A DNA stretch of 42,883 nucleotides from Lichtheimia corymbifera B2541 (lineage: Eukaryota; Mucoromycota; Mucoromycetes; Mucorales; Lichtheimiaceae). The notes beneath the pieces were generated by a model. The model searched no databases and was not told the DNA's origin. It saw only the letters and a list, made by a program, of their open reading frames with translations. A program made the translations under genes and the position numbers. Each line of letters starts with the position of its first letter. Position 1 is the stretch's first letter. The DNA is taken from the NCBI GenBank assembly GCA_000697475.1, contig JNEU01000575.1:1-42883 (forward strand), read 5' to 3'. Shown piece by piece: positions 10,377 through 22,757 of the stretch.

Positions 10377-13300
10377 AATAGCAATGTGGTGGATAAGATA
10401 ATGAAAAAGAGAGACTAGGGAAATGGGTCAGTGTATGAAGATGGAGCAGCAGAAATAAGCGGTATTTATATGCATGGATGCAATCCATCTACCTCCCCAG
10501 ACTCTTGTCAATTGAGAGTGAGGAGACTGTAGTGACACCATGATAGCATCATTTGTGTACACATTCACCCGCTACGATGTAACACGCATAACCATTTGTC
10601 ATCTAACTTATTATCTGGTTTACCTCCCCCCCTCTCCCACCCCTTATTATCCCTCATTGTACCTCTGCTTTGGATCTTTGACAGTGCTGCCGATCCCCTT
10701 GTATCAAGGCAAGTCCATCAATCATTTTTTGGGGGCCATGTGTACGTGTATGTGTGTGTGTGTGGCATACCATTTAGCGCATGATGTTGCTTCTCACTTT
10801 GTATGGTTCATTCGCAAACAGCACTCGTTGCATCACACTAGACGCATACACACATGCGCACGCACACATATTTACATACACGCTCTCTTTGGCTGCTGCC
10901 CCTTGTCATTGATGGTCTTAAAGAATGAAGAAGAATTCTCCTTCGTGTCTCCTTTACATGAGATTGAAATACACGTCCGTTCCTCCACGTTTCATCATCA
11001 TTAAATGAATAGGAAGCAACGTACGTATAAGAGAGTTTGATGAAGCTTAATCATAGCGAGCAAACTTTCATCTGTGTATGGTAGCCAAAGCACTGAAATA
11101 GCTAGGCGATGTCATTGTTGTGCGAATAATGATGCAAGTGCCTGTTGTGTCAACTCCTATAACATCACCTGCTGCTGCTCAGCTTGGATCATCATACTTT
11201 TGCAGATCTTTTTTCGTTTCTGCTGGTGTGCTCTTTGTTCCGCTGCATGGGTGTATCAGGAGCATGCATGACAGATTCCTGTGAATGAAGGAGACCCTGA
11301 ACCCTTACGATTCCTTTTTAGGTCACTAGCCCATTTGGAAAGACTAGGGTCCACTTGCGAGAGGGAAGAAAAACGTGTGTTACACTCAGCAGTATTTCAT
11401 CGTTCTCATCGACCATCACCGAAAACCATAAAGGGAGGGAAGGAAAGAAAGAATAACAAAAAGTTGGAGGAGATAGGAGGAATAATTCTGGTGACGAAAA
11501 AGAATGCATCATGGATAGAGTTAGTTGATGGTGTTCTAAACGCTTACAATGTATACAAGAGAAGAGCACGAGTATGCCTTGTTTACATGGATTTCATGCA
11601 CGGGCATTGTTCACCTGTTTCAAAGCACAGATCCTTTTATTATTATTATTTTTATTATTATCATTGTACATACAAAGCCCTGGTAGGCTAAACTGAGTGT
11701 AAGCATTAACAGGGTACGGTTAATGTCACCATTTTGTTTGGGGCTAGAAACTGCTTCCCTCCTCACGTACCCTGAATCGAATAGCTGCTTGCGTGCACGA
11801 TCATCGATTATGGTGGGGTATGGTTGATCGTCCAAAGTGTTTCCAACTTTAGCCAGTGACGCGCGCCACATTGACAAAAAAAGAAATCCAAACTTGTCCC
11901 CTGTGACATTAAAAAAAAAGGGGCGGGGGAGATGTGATGTGAGGATCTGGAAATTGCAAAGAGGAAAGGGGTAGTAGGGGGTACGCGTGGATGTGCACCA
12001 AAGGGAAAAAGAAGGAAAGGGGTGGGTTATCGCGCGACAAAACGACTTGTACCCATGCAACATAAAGGAGCCACTTGAAAGGGAGCCAAGACGAATACAC
12101 CGCCAATGAACAATAATCACAAAGACACCTGACCGCGTTTTCCCTAAAGGTGGTGAACATCTTGAGTCGAGTGAAACCACCCCTTGATTATCGCACGGAC
12201 ACCCTTGTTTCCTTTGGCTTTATTCACTTGTGATGATTGTTATGGTCGATTCCTAACCATGGTCTTCATCATTCACGAAAACAGGAGAATGATATGAGTA
12301 AAAGAGCAAATAGGAAGGAGAAGAGAGTTATCACGTATACACACGTACACACACCCCTGTGCTCAAAGAGCCCCTGACGCTTTAATATTTGTATGTATGT
12401 TCTTTTAACTATTGGCAACCTCATATGATATGGTTTTAGACTCTCCACAATGCGCCATTACCTAAACCTTAATTTTGCTCCGGGCCACTGGTATAGCATA
12501 ACTGCACCTGTCAACTTAATATTCCTCTCTTTTCCATGCATGAATGATTGTGATTGGATAAAAAAAAGCAGTGAATGCCTTTACTGCTGCCATGTCTCCC
12601 ATTTCTTATCGCTGCTACTACCACCACCACTACTACAATGGTGGTAAGGAAAATCCGTGTAAGCGTATAGACTCCCAATGACAACAGGAGGAGGGCGTGT
12701 AGATATGAGCACATGTGCAGCATGATGCATACTTTTTTTGTGTCATCCTCGGATCTAGAAGAGCGTGGACCGTGCTGTCTTTGTCGACATGCATTATGCA
12801 GAAGAATATTGTTTGGTGCTCATCAGATGACCACAGTCAAAATTGTTCTCAGAGTGCACTGACTTTGAAAGACTAACTTTAATGGAACGAGGGTGAACAA
12901 GTAGGGATTCTTAGAACAGCAATTGATGGTGGTATATGGTATACTACGCGTTTTGCACTTTCCCTCCTTCGCTTGACCCCATATCACCTGGTTTGCCGAT
13001 TATTGTTATTAGTGAAAGAGAAGATCCCTGAGATGCAGGGGAAAACAAATGCGATGGGACCTGCCAGAAATGGCATGTCTTATCTTGCATGCAATGCAAA
13101 AGGGCATGGTAATACAGAATTGACAATTGCTACATAAGTCCGATAGTGTGTCATTGTTGCAATATGCTATACACACAGTGAAAGATGCCACATATATAGC
13201 TCATCAGCCTATGTGAACCTTTAGTGCACGTGCAGAAACCGGTTGAAGACCTCCACTGTGGTATGAAAAGGGCGGCAAGAGCGATGGATAGGAGGGTTGA

Positions 13301-14532
13301 TCGGCCGTGACAAGGAGCGAAACAATGCTCTCTCCGCATCTGGTTATGGATGTGTAATGTAACTTTGACGATTTTCTCATGCACGTCCCTCATCATTTGA
13401 GAGGAAATTTTATGATCCCCTCCCTTCTTTTTCCATCATCAAAAAGGAACGTTGGGTTATCGTTCCTTTTTCCTCCGTTTCATGACTCCCAATTTAACAA
13501 CGTTTGTTTCAAATAGCAACGACAAAAACAGGGACCATATAATGAAAGAGCAATAATCAGGATGGCATTACTGAGAAAGAATGTGGTACCTATTTCATTT
13601 CCTGATTCTTGGGCTCATCATATCCTTTTTGCGACATAAAGAGTGTCCTGTCGCACATGCCAGTCAACCATGTTTCAAATCCCTTGTTTACTGGCACGAT
13701 TGTACACCTTGTCGAGTTGCCGGCGGTGTCCCTGCTCAGCATTGCACCCTCTTATTACACAATGACTACACCAAAGTTAATCCGTGTTTTCGTCATTATG
13801 CACAGTTGACCATGTTTCATCTTGAACAATGATCACCCTAAATCTCGATCCAGCAGCTATAGGGGTGGTAGTGGTGAGAGGAGTTCAGGTGACCAATGAA
13901 GGGCTGGTAGTAGCCTGTCCACGTGATACCAGTAAAAGTGATATGTCTCGGTGATGACTATGTATATGAATGTATGGATGGGGTTATTATAACACCGGCT
14001 ATGACTAAACAATGATGGAGTGCACGTTAATGTCAGTATGGCATGTTGATTTAAAGCCAAACTGCGCTTCTGTGAAGGCACGTGATACGATGATGCTCCC
14101 GCTGTTATAATATAAAGCATCCTTGTGCCGCTCTTATGAGCCGGGCTTAGTAGTTAACCTCATTTTCTTCAAAACTGATCACTAAAAAAGGTGATCGTAT
14201 TGTAGGTGCATTTATGGATGACCCAATAGTATTATTCGGTACATAAATCGCATTCCTGACGAGGTGCCTGCCAACGTTGATCTCCGTTGTTTGTAACAAT
14301 CAAACAACATAATGGGGAAAAGACTCGGATATTACATATAATGTCATTGTCTGTATAATTCATTGTTTAAGCAGCTTCATAATGGATCAAAGAGGGTGGG
14401 TAGGGGTAGCATGGATACGGGTGCATAGTCACGCGAACGCGATTAACAACCGCATTTATCGATCATGTTTGAAGAGCGCGTTCTCCTTTTCACTCTCTAT
14501 CCACAACCCAGTTTATTGTGGGACGACTCTCA
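10377..14532. other. Long intergenic region, 4.2 kb, no supportable gene
   Basis: Short frames occur on both strands (the longest is 186 codons, minus, 11620-12180) but all are rich in low-complexity translation, lack spliced continuations and show no family motif. Visible structure is limited to microsatellites: a GT run near 10747-10762, CA-rich sequence at 10848-10878, TTATTATTATTTT at 11637-11658, poly-A at 11909-11918 and ACCACCACCACTACTAC near 12619-12636. It presumably contains the Myb promoter at its left end and the kinesin promoter at its right end. Undetected non-coding RNA genes cannot be excluded. Confidence 0.5.
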
Positions 14533-15320
14533 ATGAGTAACACACGTTTCCTTGATACACTAAGAAAGTATGATTTGCAGCAGGTACAGTATCAACAATG
14601 GGTTTGCAACAAAGCAATGTTATGCTAATGGCGATATTATGGTAGTATTATCCCAGGTACAAAAACGCCCGTAGTCAAGTAGTAGCAATGGTATTGAACC
14701 CTCCGCTCATGTGAATACTATAGTCTTTATTCTCAAGGCATGTCAACTTTGAACGTTTTGGCAGAGGTAAGTAAGAAGAAACAAGAGCTTTAGGAAGAAC
14801 CAAGATTGACGATTGGGGGGGGTTCATTTAGCTATCCATGCAGGATTGTACTCGACTTGGCGTACGTTCGATTGATGACAAGCGTAGATTTATGGCCTTG
14901 GCTGACGATGCTAAGCGACAACTGCAAAGCAAAGCAACCGTATCACAGCATACTCCTATCAAGCGATCTTCAGCAACGACTCCTCCACATACGTCGACTG
15001 CAAGGAAACGACAACATGTCATTCCGCCTTCAGAGAAACAAGCTCGACGCATGACCATTGCACCACAGACCGTTCAACGAGCCAATATCACACGTACTGG
15101 TATCCCATCCTCTATAACAGCGGTCAATAGCAATGCATCCTCCACTACGACTACAACTACCACCACCAATGCACGCAACAATCGACGTTTATCTTATCTT
15201 CCTCGCCAACATCGATCTCCAATCCGTCAACCACAACACCGGTCTCCTATTCGCAAACCAAACACAGCATCGTCATCATCAGCTCATAGCCCTATACGTA
15301 AATCAACTACAACCGCCACC

Positions 15321-15352
<32 letters not shown>

Positions 15353-17755
15353 TTCATTACCCCATAGTCCTATTCGTCGACCAATAACATCATCACCTGG
15401 ATCCAGTCCCTTACGCCCCACTACCAACAGCAAAACACCACCCAAAATGCCAAAGTTTATGGAAGAATCAGGTGTGGAAGTAAAGCCAGCTGAAGAGCCT
15501 GTTCAAGTTCAAAAGCAGCCAACACGTTATTTGGATGCATACGGTATCCCAGTCAACGCACCACCTAGACAACGGCGACTTAGCAACGACGGATTATCTG
15601 GATCATCACCTGCGACTGGCACTTCGATCATGTCATTTGAAGAATATATTCGCGCACGTGCTAATAAGACGACAATCCAAGCTTCAAGCGGCGCAAATAA
15701 CGGCAACAGTGATCTACATCAACGTATCCGTGTCTGTGTCAGGAAACGCCCTCTCAGCAAAAAGGAAATTAATCATGGCGAAATGGATGTTGCGCCTGTT
15801 GTCAGTGCAAGAACGATCCAGATTAATGCTCCCAGGTTGGTTACAAAACACACATACACATCATCACTCATGATCTAATCTTTTCAATTCCAGGACACGT
15901 GTGGATCTCACTCGATTTACGGAGCAGCACTCGTTTACATTCGATGATGTCTTTGATAGCAGCACTACAAATATTGATGTGAGTGAACCAACTTTCTATG
16001 ACATAGGTCGGCCCCAGCTCACGATTATGTGATGATAGATCTATCGGCGAACTGCATATCCATTGGTGGAATATATGTTTGGTGGTGGGAAAGCAACATG
16101 TTTTGCATAGTAAGTATAGGAGGGGTACGCCGCTTTTGAGACAAGGGAGTTTAACTTGCGTTCGATAGCGGTCAAACGGGTAGTGGCAAGACGTACACCA
16201 TGTTGGATCCCAAGCACGGTCTCTATGTACAAGCTGCTCATGATATTTTCCACATGCTTGGCAAGCCCCAATATTCACATCTCTCTGCCTGGGTTGGCTT
16301 TTATGAGATCTATCAAGGACAGCTTTATGATTTGCTCAATCAAAGGAAGCGGTTAACACCTCGTGAGGATGGCAATAGCAATGTTGTTATTGCAGGCTTG
16401 AAAGAGTTTCCGATCAAGGACGTTGACAGGTTGATGGAGGTCTTTGACTTTGGTAGCCAGGCCCGTACAACAGGTAACGTGGATACCAACATGGAATATC
16501 ACAAGTATACTGATGCGTGTTTAATAGGCAAGACGGGTGCCAACAACAACTCTTCTCGATCACATGCAGTCTTGCAAGTGTTGCTTAAATCCAAAGGAGA
16601 CAATACGGCCATCCATGGAAAGCTCAGCTTTATTGATCTGGCAGGAAGTGAACGGGGTGCTGATCGAGGCGAGGCAAATCCAAAGACCAGGTTTGTATTT
16701 ATAGATGGAAAGGCAATTATCGATCAATGCATGCTTATATTGTTTGCGCTTAGAATGGAAGGTGCTGAAATCAACAAGAGCTTGCTGGCATTAAAGGAGT
16801 GTATTCGTGCCCTTGATCAAGATAAACGACATACGCCTTTCCGAGGAAGCAAGCTGACGCAAGTTTTACGAGACTCATTTGTCGGTGACTCGCGAACGTG
16901 TATGATTGCGACCATTTCACCCAACAACCCCAACAGTGAGCATACTTTGAATACTCTACGATATGCTGATAGGTAAGGACAAGCGGGATCAACCAAAGAA
17001 CATATTTTAACTAGGTTAATAGAGTCAAGGAACTCAAAGGCGAATCTGATCCACGGTTGCTAGCTGAAGCAAAAACAGAATCACAGGATTTGATGCCACA
17101 AGATGATATTGCCAGCAATGCCAACTCGGATGCTTTGTGGGATGACGACCAGACTGAAAACCTTTTGGATATTGATTTCCCCAGCCAGATGAGCTCCACC
17201 GCATTAGAAACCCCCAAATCACACCATCCAGCAGCTGGAAGTGGAGGCGATAGTGACATGCCTGACAGGCAACGGCACATGATGCGACGACTATCATCAC
17301 CACCTGCAGAGGTATTTGAGCTGGCACCCGAAGAACCCTTTCAGGATGAGGATACCATCATGACACACCATGATAAACAGGATCCACCACAAAAGCATGA
17401 ACCACAGCCCATGGAATTGCAGCAAGAAGAGGAGGACGCCAGCAGCAAAGAAGTCTCGGTACAACAGATACGCGATTTTATCAGCTTACATCGTGCACAA
17501 ATCAAAGAGCTTGATACTTGCATACAACGCGAAAAGAGGATGGTGTCCAACCTGTCATTAGCGGTCTCCAGTCATTATGATTGCAGTGAAAACAATGGAC
17601 CTGAAGAGAGCAAGGAGAGCCATGAAAAAACCGTTTCATTGTACCAGTCGTATCTCAAAGATCTTGACGACGTGCTCGATGAAAAGTATCATTATGTCGA
17701 GGCTTTAAGAGAAAAGGTCAAACGAGAAATGAGAATCATGCCTGATAGTATATAA
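14533..17755 (+). CDS. Kinesin-13 family microtubule depolymerase
   Basis: Predicted ATP-driven microtubule-end depolymerase of spindle and cytoplasmic arrays. Exons: 14533-14588, 14724-14766, 14832-15835, 15894-15978, 16039-16109, 16169-16473, 16528-16690, 16754-16972, 17023-17755; phases close to give about 892 aa. Motor from about 330 ([15 protein letters not shown]) to 650: P-loop GQTGSGKT 421-428, NNNSSRSH switch I, DLAGSERG switch II about 558. TRVDLTRF sits where kinesin-13 proteins carry the KVD loop, which supports this family over other kinesins. The N-terminus ([17 protein letters not shown]) resembles the SAM-like domain of fungal kinesin-13s, which is why two short upstream exons are proposed; those and the ATG at 14533 are the weakest part. 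Residues about 145-230 hold repeated SPIR motifs and an Ala run. The C-terminal 240 residues are acidic, then coiled-coil. Confidence 0.88.
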
Positions 17756-19187
17756 TTCAAATATTCCCAACACCATGTACTTTTACATAAACATGCTATT
17801 CAATTGTAATCGATTTGATCTGAAGGAGGAGGAGGATATGGATGAAACAAGCAGACCCCCATGTGGATTACTGCATTTGGTAAAGATGACAGTGGAACAA
17901 ATTGCTTTTGCATCATCACATACATTTGGGCGGTTGAGATAATGATGCTTAGTCGTGCATCTGCATGTGGTCAAAATTCTCGGGTGATCGATAAATATGT
18001 ATGTTTATGCATGCTGAGCTCTGAGACATTAGAGCCTACTAATTACTCTACATCCATGATACAACAATGCCCGTTGTTGTTATTATATGCTTTCCATCAT
18101 GTTGCGCCATACACGTGGCAGACCGGGAAAAAACACAAACACCTGGAATGAAATTGCTGTGGGAGCGATGGGATGGGAAGAAAGACCAAAAATGGGAGGA
18201 ATTACTGTGGCAAGGTGTGTGGATCGTCCTGAGGATATGTCAATGGGAAAAACAACACTCGTGTGCAACTTGACAACGTGAGAGTCGCCATCGCCATCCA
18301 CGGTATTCCCAAAAGTAAGCAAGGAAACTATCACTAAAATAGTAACGATAGCTATCAGTGCTATAACCGGGACAGTGGCTGCTGATTTATATGCATATGC
18401 ATGTCGCGACAACGTGGCCTATTGTTTTGGCGTTGCTAGGAAACAATGTGAGAGATCGAGGAAAATGAGGGGCCCCATTAAACAATTCTTCGACCCGTGT
18501 GTGTGTAGCGTTGCATAAGCGTAAAATATCATGTAATCTTTTAATCATGAGATCGCATTTCTTTGATGAATGGCGCATGTGTGACAAGGTCCCTTTTTTA
18601 CATTTTCTCTCTCTGCCACTTTTCATCTCGATGCATTTTATTGATTCTTGGAAGCATCTTATCAACGGCATCAGCATGAGAATATTAACAACACGTACAT
18701 CCCACATTTCCTATCAGCCAACGAAATGCAAACCCTTATTTTTGTGTAGCCTGCATCCTTGCTCTCCCACACACAGGCCATATGTCCTTAATGTGCGCGG
18801 GTTTGACACCCGAATACAAAACGATGCCACTACTGCTTTGTAAAGGCTTCGATCAGCGACCCAAAAGTATGGGATAAAAGAACATCCGTTACGACGATAA
18901 TAGGGCTTAGTTACCAACCACATTCAATTGCAAATGGTCATACTCCCCAGCTGCACAGACTAACCGAGGCTGTGTTATGTGGGGGTGTTAAAGTGTGTGG
19001 GGGGAATGGCAGTATAAGATGATGATTGGCCTTGTTTGCCGCGGGAATAAGCATACGACATTTGCCCTGAGAAAAAGTCAATGGCGGCAAATAAAAGAAC
19101 GGGAAGTTTTGGAACCGCTCTCTTCTTTTTACTTTATTCTGGTCCGGTCCCTTTTCCCACTTGAGACATTTGTTAGCACAAAAATAC
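17756..19187. other. Intergenic, kinesin 3' flank and WRKY-like promoter side
   Basis: About 1.4 kb with no supportable gene. Overlapping short frames on both strands around 18080-18710 show no motif or intron logic. The WRKY-like gene is preceded by a pyrimidine-rich stretch (about 19119-19160), as a 5' UTR would be. Confidence 0.45.
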
Positions 19188-20393
19188 ATGAACGACTATC
19201 CACAATACGCTGCACCACAATCAACATCAACATCAGCAAGCAGAGATATGAAATCGGTTCCGCTTTACCAACATGATCAAATACCTTATTCCTCGTTCCA
19301 ACAACAACAACAGCATCAACCTACTAAAAGACCATCAGAAGATTTATCATCCAACCCAATTAACGGTGATCTACAAGATGTCATCTTTTATTATCAGTCG
19401 CAGCCAGATATGCTACGCTTGATATTGCAAAGCAAGGTTGAAGAAGATCGACGCAGAGCAGAAGAAGCCAAGCTGCGTGCCAAAGAACTTGATCTACTCA
19501 TACTCCAACAACAACAGCAACAGCAACAACCACAACCATCACAGCAAACGACTTTCACCCATATTACCCAAACACCCACCCCTGTATCTTTTGATGAACC
19601 CTCTTCCTTTACTCGCCGACCTACACCTGATACCTTAATAAGCGATCATCGCTCACCAACTACGTCTCTATCCATGGGTGGTGCAAGCACTCATTCTGAC
19701 CATAGCGAGATGTTTTCGCCCATGACTACATCCGCTGTACCGGCTGGTCCGGGTAACGTTGCCATGTTTCCAATGGATAGGTAAGCGTGCGTGTGTGTGT
19801 GTTAAGCATTATCATGTATGTTGACAACTTTTATGGCAAACTAGTTATCCTCCTGTATCCAAACCTTCGATATCATCATCACCAATCATGCCCAACAATA
19901 ACACTACTGCCATGATGGATGATAATGTATTTCATTTGCAATCCAGTGATATGTTTTCATCACCTTATCCATCACAACCACTACAACAAAATGCATCATC
20001 ATCATCATCACCACCACCACCTATCCAACGATATGAGCCTTATTATCCACATCGACCACGAAGACGACGAGAAATGCAAGCCGTAACCAAGATTGTCGAG
20101 ACTCGGGAATACCCTTATGCCGATGGCTACTTTTGGAAGAACAATGGCAATACGATCCAGAAAAAGACAGGCAACAAGAGCGTCTACTACAAGTGCTCAA
20201 ATAGTGCCAAAGTAAGAGATTTGCTACCCACATCACAGCTTGAACAATGGCTTACATGAATAATTTTTTCTTGTTCTAGGGCTGTCCGGTAAACAAGACT
20301 GTAACATGGAAAGGCAACGGCGAGTATTTGATTAAATACCGTGGCGAGCATTTGCCAGATTGTGGCCATGTACAGCGTGTTTTGGATATGTAA
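19188..20393 (+). CDS. WRKY/GCM1-superfamily zinc-finger transcription factor
   Basis: Three exons (19188-19780, 19845-20211, 20280-20393) encode about 357 aa, predicted to be a nuclear DNA-binding protein. The last 75 residues form a WRKY-like finger: DGYFWKNNGN at about 290 in place of the plant DGYxWRKYGQK strand, then KSVYYKC with C315, GCPVNKTV with C322, and YRGEHLPDCGH supplying H344 and H350 (or C348). Spacing is C-x6-C-x21-H. An intron falls just before GCPV. The N-terminal two thirds is low complexity (Gln, Ser, Pro, His) around one predicted helix (residues about 64-110, VEEDRRRAEEAKLRAKEL), probably a coiled coil for dimerisation. ATG 19188 is chosen because the frame upstream contains no other ATG. 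The zinc ligands and fold are clear. The DNA site may differ from the plant W-box because the WRKY heptad is not conserved. Confidence 0.82.
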
Positions 20394-22757
20394 ATACTAC
20401 TATATGTTATATTATTCCCTCCTATTGGCATCCCAATCATCCCCGCTTTCCTTCATCAATGTCCTTTGTATTCTTACGTCTATAGATCCTTTACCCAATT
20501 ATACCACAAATCACCCCCACTCCTATGCATTATTACACACGCACACACACGCATATACACAAACCGAAAAAGAATAATCATATGACAAATGGGGAGATTT
20601 TCGCAATGTTGTTGCACAAAATCCTCTCGCTCTCTCCATGAATAACGCTTATGTAACACAACGTGTCAAGTGTGACAATTTGAAACCTGTTCAAGCTGAT
20701 TGGTCTGGATGAAACGGAATCTGTAAAATGTACGAGTCCCCCACGTCCACCCCACGCTGTTCTGGGTTATACTTTTCGGCTGGAATTGAAGCAATTGGGT
20801 TAGGTGTGTGTGGATGATGAAATAATGTACCCGGTGCGTACTGTACATGTACCCTGATCCCGTCGTGGGAGCAGCACAATTGCTCGCCCACTCTTTCCAA
20901 ACATGGCCCAAGCTCATCTACCAGCAAGACCCTTCCCAATAACCCAACACGCTTAGTCATGTGCACCGCGCTTTCGGATTAAAGGGTTCATTCTCGAGAG
21001 ACATGCAAGCTTAGCAAAATGTTATTATGTTTTCTGCCACCGCTCCGATACATACACGTGAGAATGTTAAGCATGTTCCCCGTTCAACAACTCCTAAATT
21101 TTTCCGCGGATGTATGATCTTGTATGACGTTGGCCATCTTCAGGGTCGACTTTGGATGGTATTCATCATTGCCCTTTTATGTGACTGTAAGTAGAACTTA
21201 CTAACGATTATAATTACCCCAATGAGGCCATCATGTTGACAACATCCTCATCATCCCATGCAAGCATCCCGTGTCAACCATCGAAAGTATGGGACAGATA
21301 CCAAAGATTATGATGATGACAACCATAGTTGATACTACTTAATACTCTTTGTATACCACCATCCATCCATCCATCCATGTATATAGATATTTCCCTCACA
21401 ACTGCATTTACAAGATAAAGGGCCTTTTAATGTTTGATATTGCTTCGTCTACAATTACACTATGATCATAGATCCATATCCATCCGCCTATTGTACTGCC
21501 ACTGCTAAGGATGCTGCTGTGTGAGGATCATCGCCCGTTGGAGCTTTACTATTTGCACCACACCACATTAGAAGTCAGCAAAAAGGTTCGATGGATCAAA
21601 TGTATTGTGCCTTACCCCCCAATTACACGGATTTGGTACACGCCTCATCGTCATCCTCCGTCTCCATCTCATCCTCTTCTTCTGCTTGTTACACTTGTCC
21701 ACGGCTCATTGCAGCGGGTCGAGAGTCGATGTCACCATCGCTTGCCATGTATTGTTCAAAGATCCGATATATGTATGTTTGTGCTTGCACCGATATCGCG
21801 ATCGAGCACCTACCAATCCAGTTAAACACCACACTTCTCATGCTCATGTCGCATACGTACAATTTGACAGTTGGGGCACCATTTCATTGCGTAAATCTTG
21901 TATCAAAAATCATGGACTTGTACTCGATTAGGGCAAGTGGAGGTCCAGTGTAACCGTTCGCTATTATCATCCATGCACCATTGACGAGGTCTGGCACGTG
22001 TCAAGTCGTCCATCCCCATCATCACGATTGTATTTTTTTCCTATAAGTCATGAACAATTGATGAGGACGCTTTCTTCAGAAACGTATAGATATACTTACG
22101 TGTGGTTACATATCAACGTCTGTGGTTCTCGAATTGATGTAGCCGCCCATCATATTCAGGCCATGTCACACTGGTACGGAATTCGTCGACCAAGATAAGA
22201 AGAGAACGACGAGCGATCCTTGCTCAGAGGATCTAAATGGTAAATGATAAGTTGGCATTGAACCACCAAGTGATTGTCGTAGTAATATTTACTTTCAACA
22301 GGTACTGCTTGATGGCGTTTTGTTGTAGCTCTAAAGGGCGCTCGGCTCCATATGCTCAATATCAGGCTCGTCGGGTTATTTCATATCACATCTTCTTGAA
22401 AAAGTCGTCGTCGGGCACGTGCTGCACACTTGGCGAGTTTGCGTTGCTTTTCCCCCATGTCTTGATGGTTGAAAGGATGATCACGTAGCTAGATTATACC
22501 CAAGTTAGCCATGCAAATAATGAAATGTGTCTCTTGTTTACGTACATCCTTGCGTTCTCCAAATTAAGGATCTGGTTGACGATCGACTCTTGAACGAAGA
22601 AAGCAAAGCAATAAACACACGTAGGGTGCACCAGTTTGTGTGTGTGTGCGCGCGCGTTTGGGCTCGTGTGGATGATGAAACAATGTCTTTGCGTACACCA
22701 AGGCTTCCTCTTTACTGTTGTCACTCGTCTGCTGTTGCTCAAAGCTCCTTGGACTTG
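20394..22757. other. Intergenic, 2.4 kb, ambiguous short frames
   Basis: No supportable gene. Two stretches deserve a mention. 21591-21953 (plus) is a 120-codon frame with a Ser run and two other long frames over the same bases; it lacks a recognisable domain. On the minus strand near 22390-22490 a frame reads EKQRKLAKCAARARRRL, basic and protein-like but without boundaries, perhaps a gene remnant. Microsatellites: CCAT repeats at 21360-21378 and GT/GC alternation at 22637-22659. Confidence 0.4.

Noticed and set aside
10540..11004. 154-codon frame on the plus strand
   Set aside because: Built from microsatellite (GT/CA) and pyrimidine-rich sequence; no domain.
11620..12180. 186-codon frame on the minus strand
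   Set aside because: Composition is that of translated simple sequence, including poly-Ile/Lys from a TTA repeat; no motif or intron support, and an overlapping frame reads equally well.
19161..19187. Upstream extension of the WRKY-like gene by nine codons
   Set aside because: It would start at TTG; the first ATG in frame is 19188.
21511..21953. Three overlapping plus-strand frames of 104-120 codons
   Set aside because: All three frames are open over the same bases, none has a recognisable domain, and the Ser run comes from TCATCC-type simple sequence; kept only as a note in the intergenic entry.
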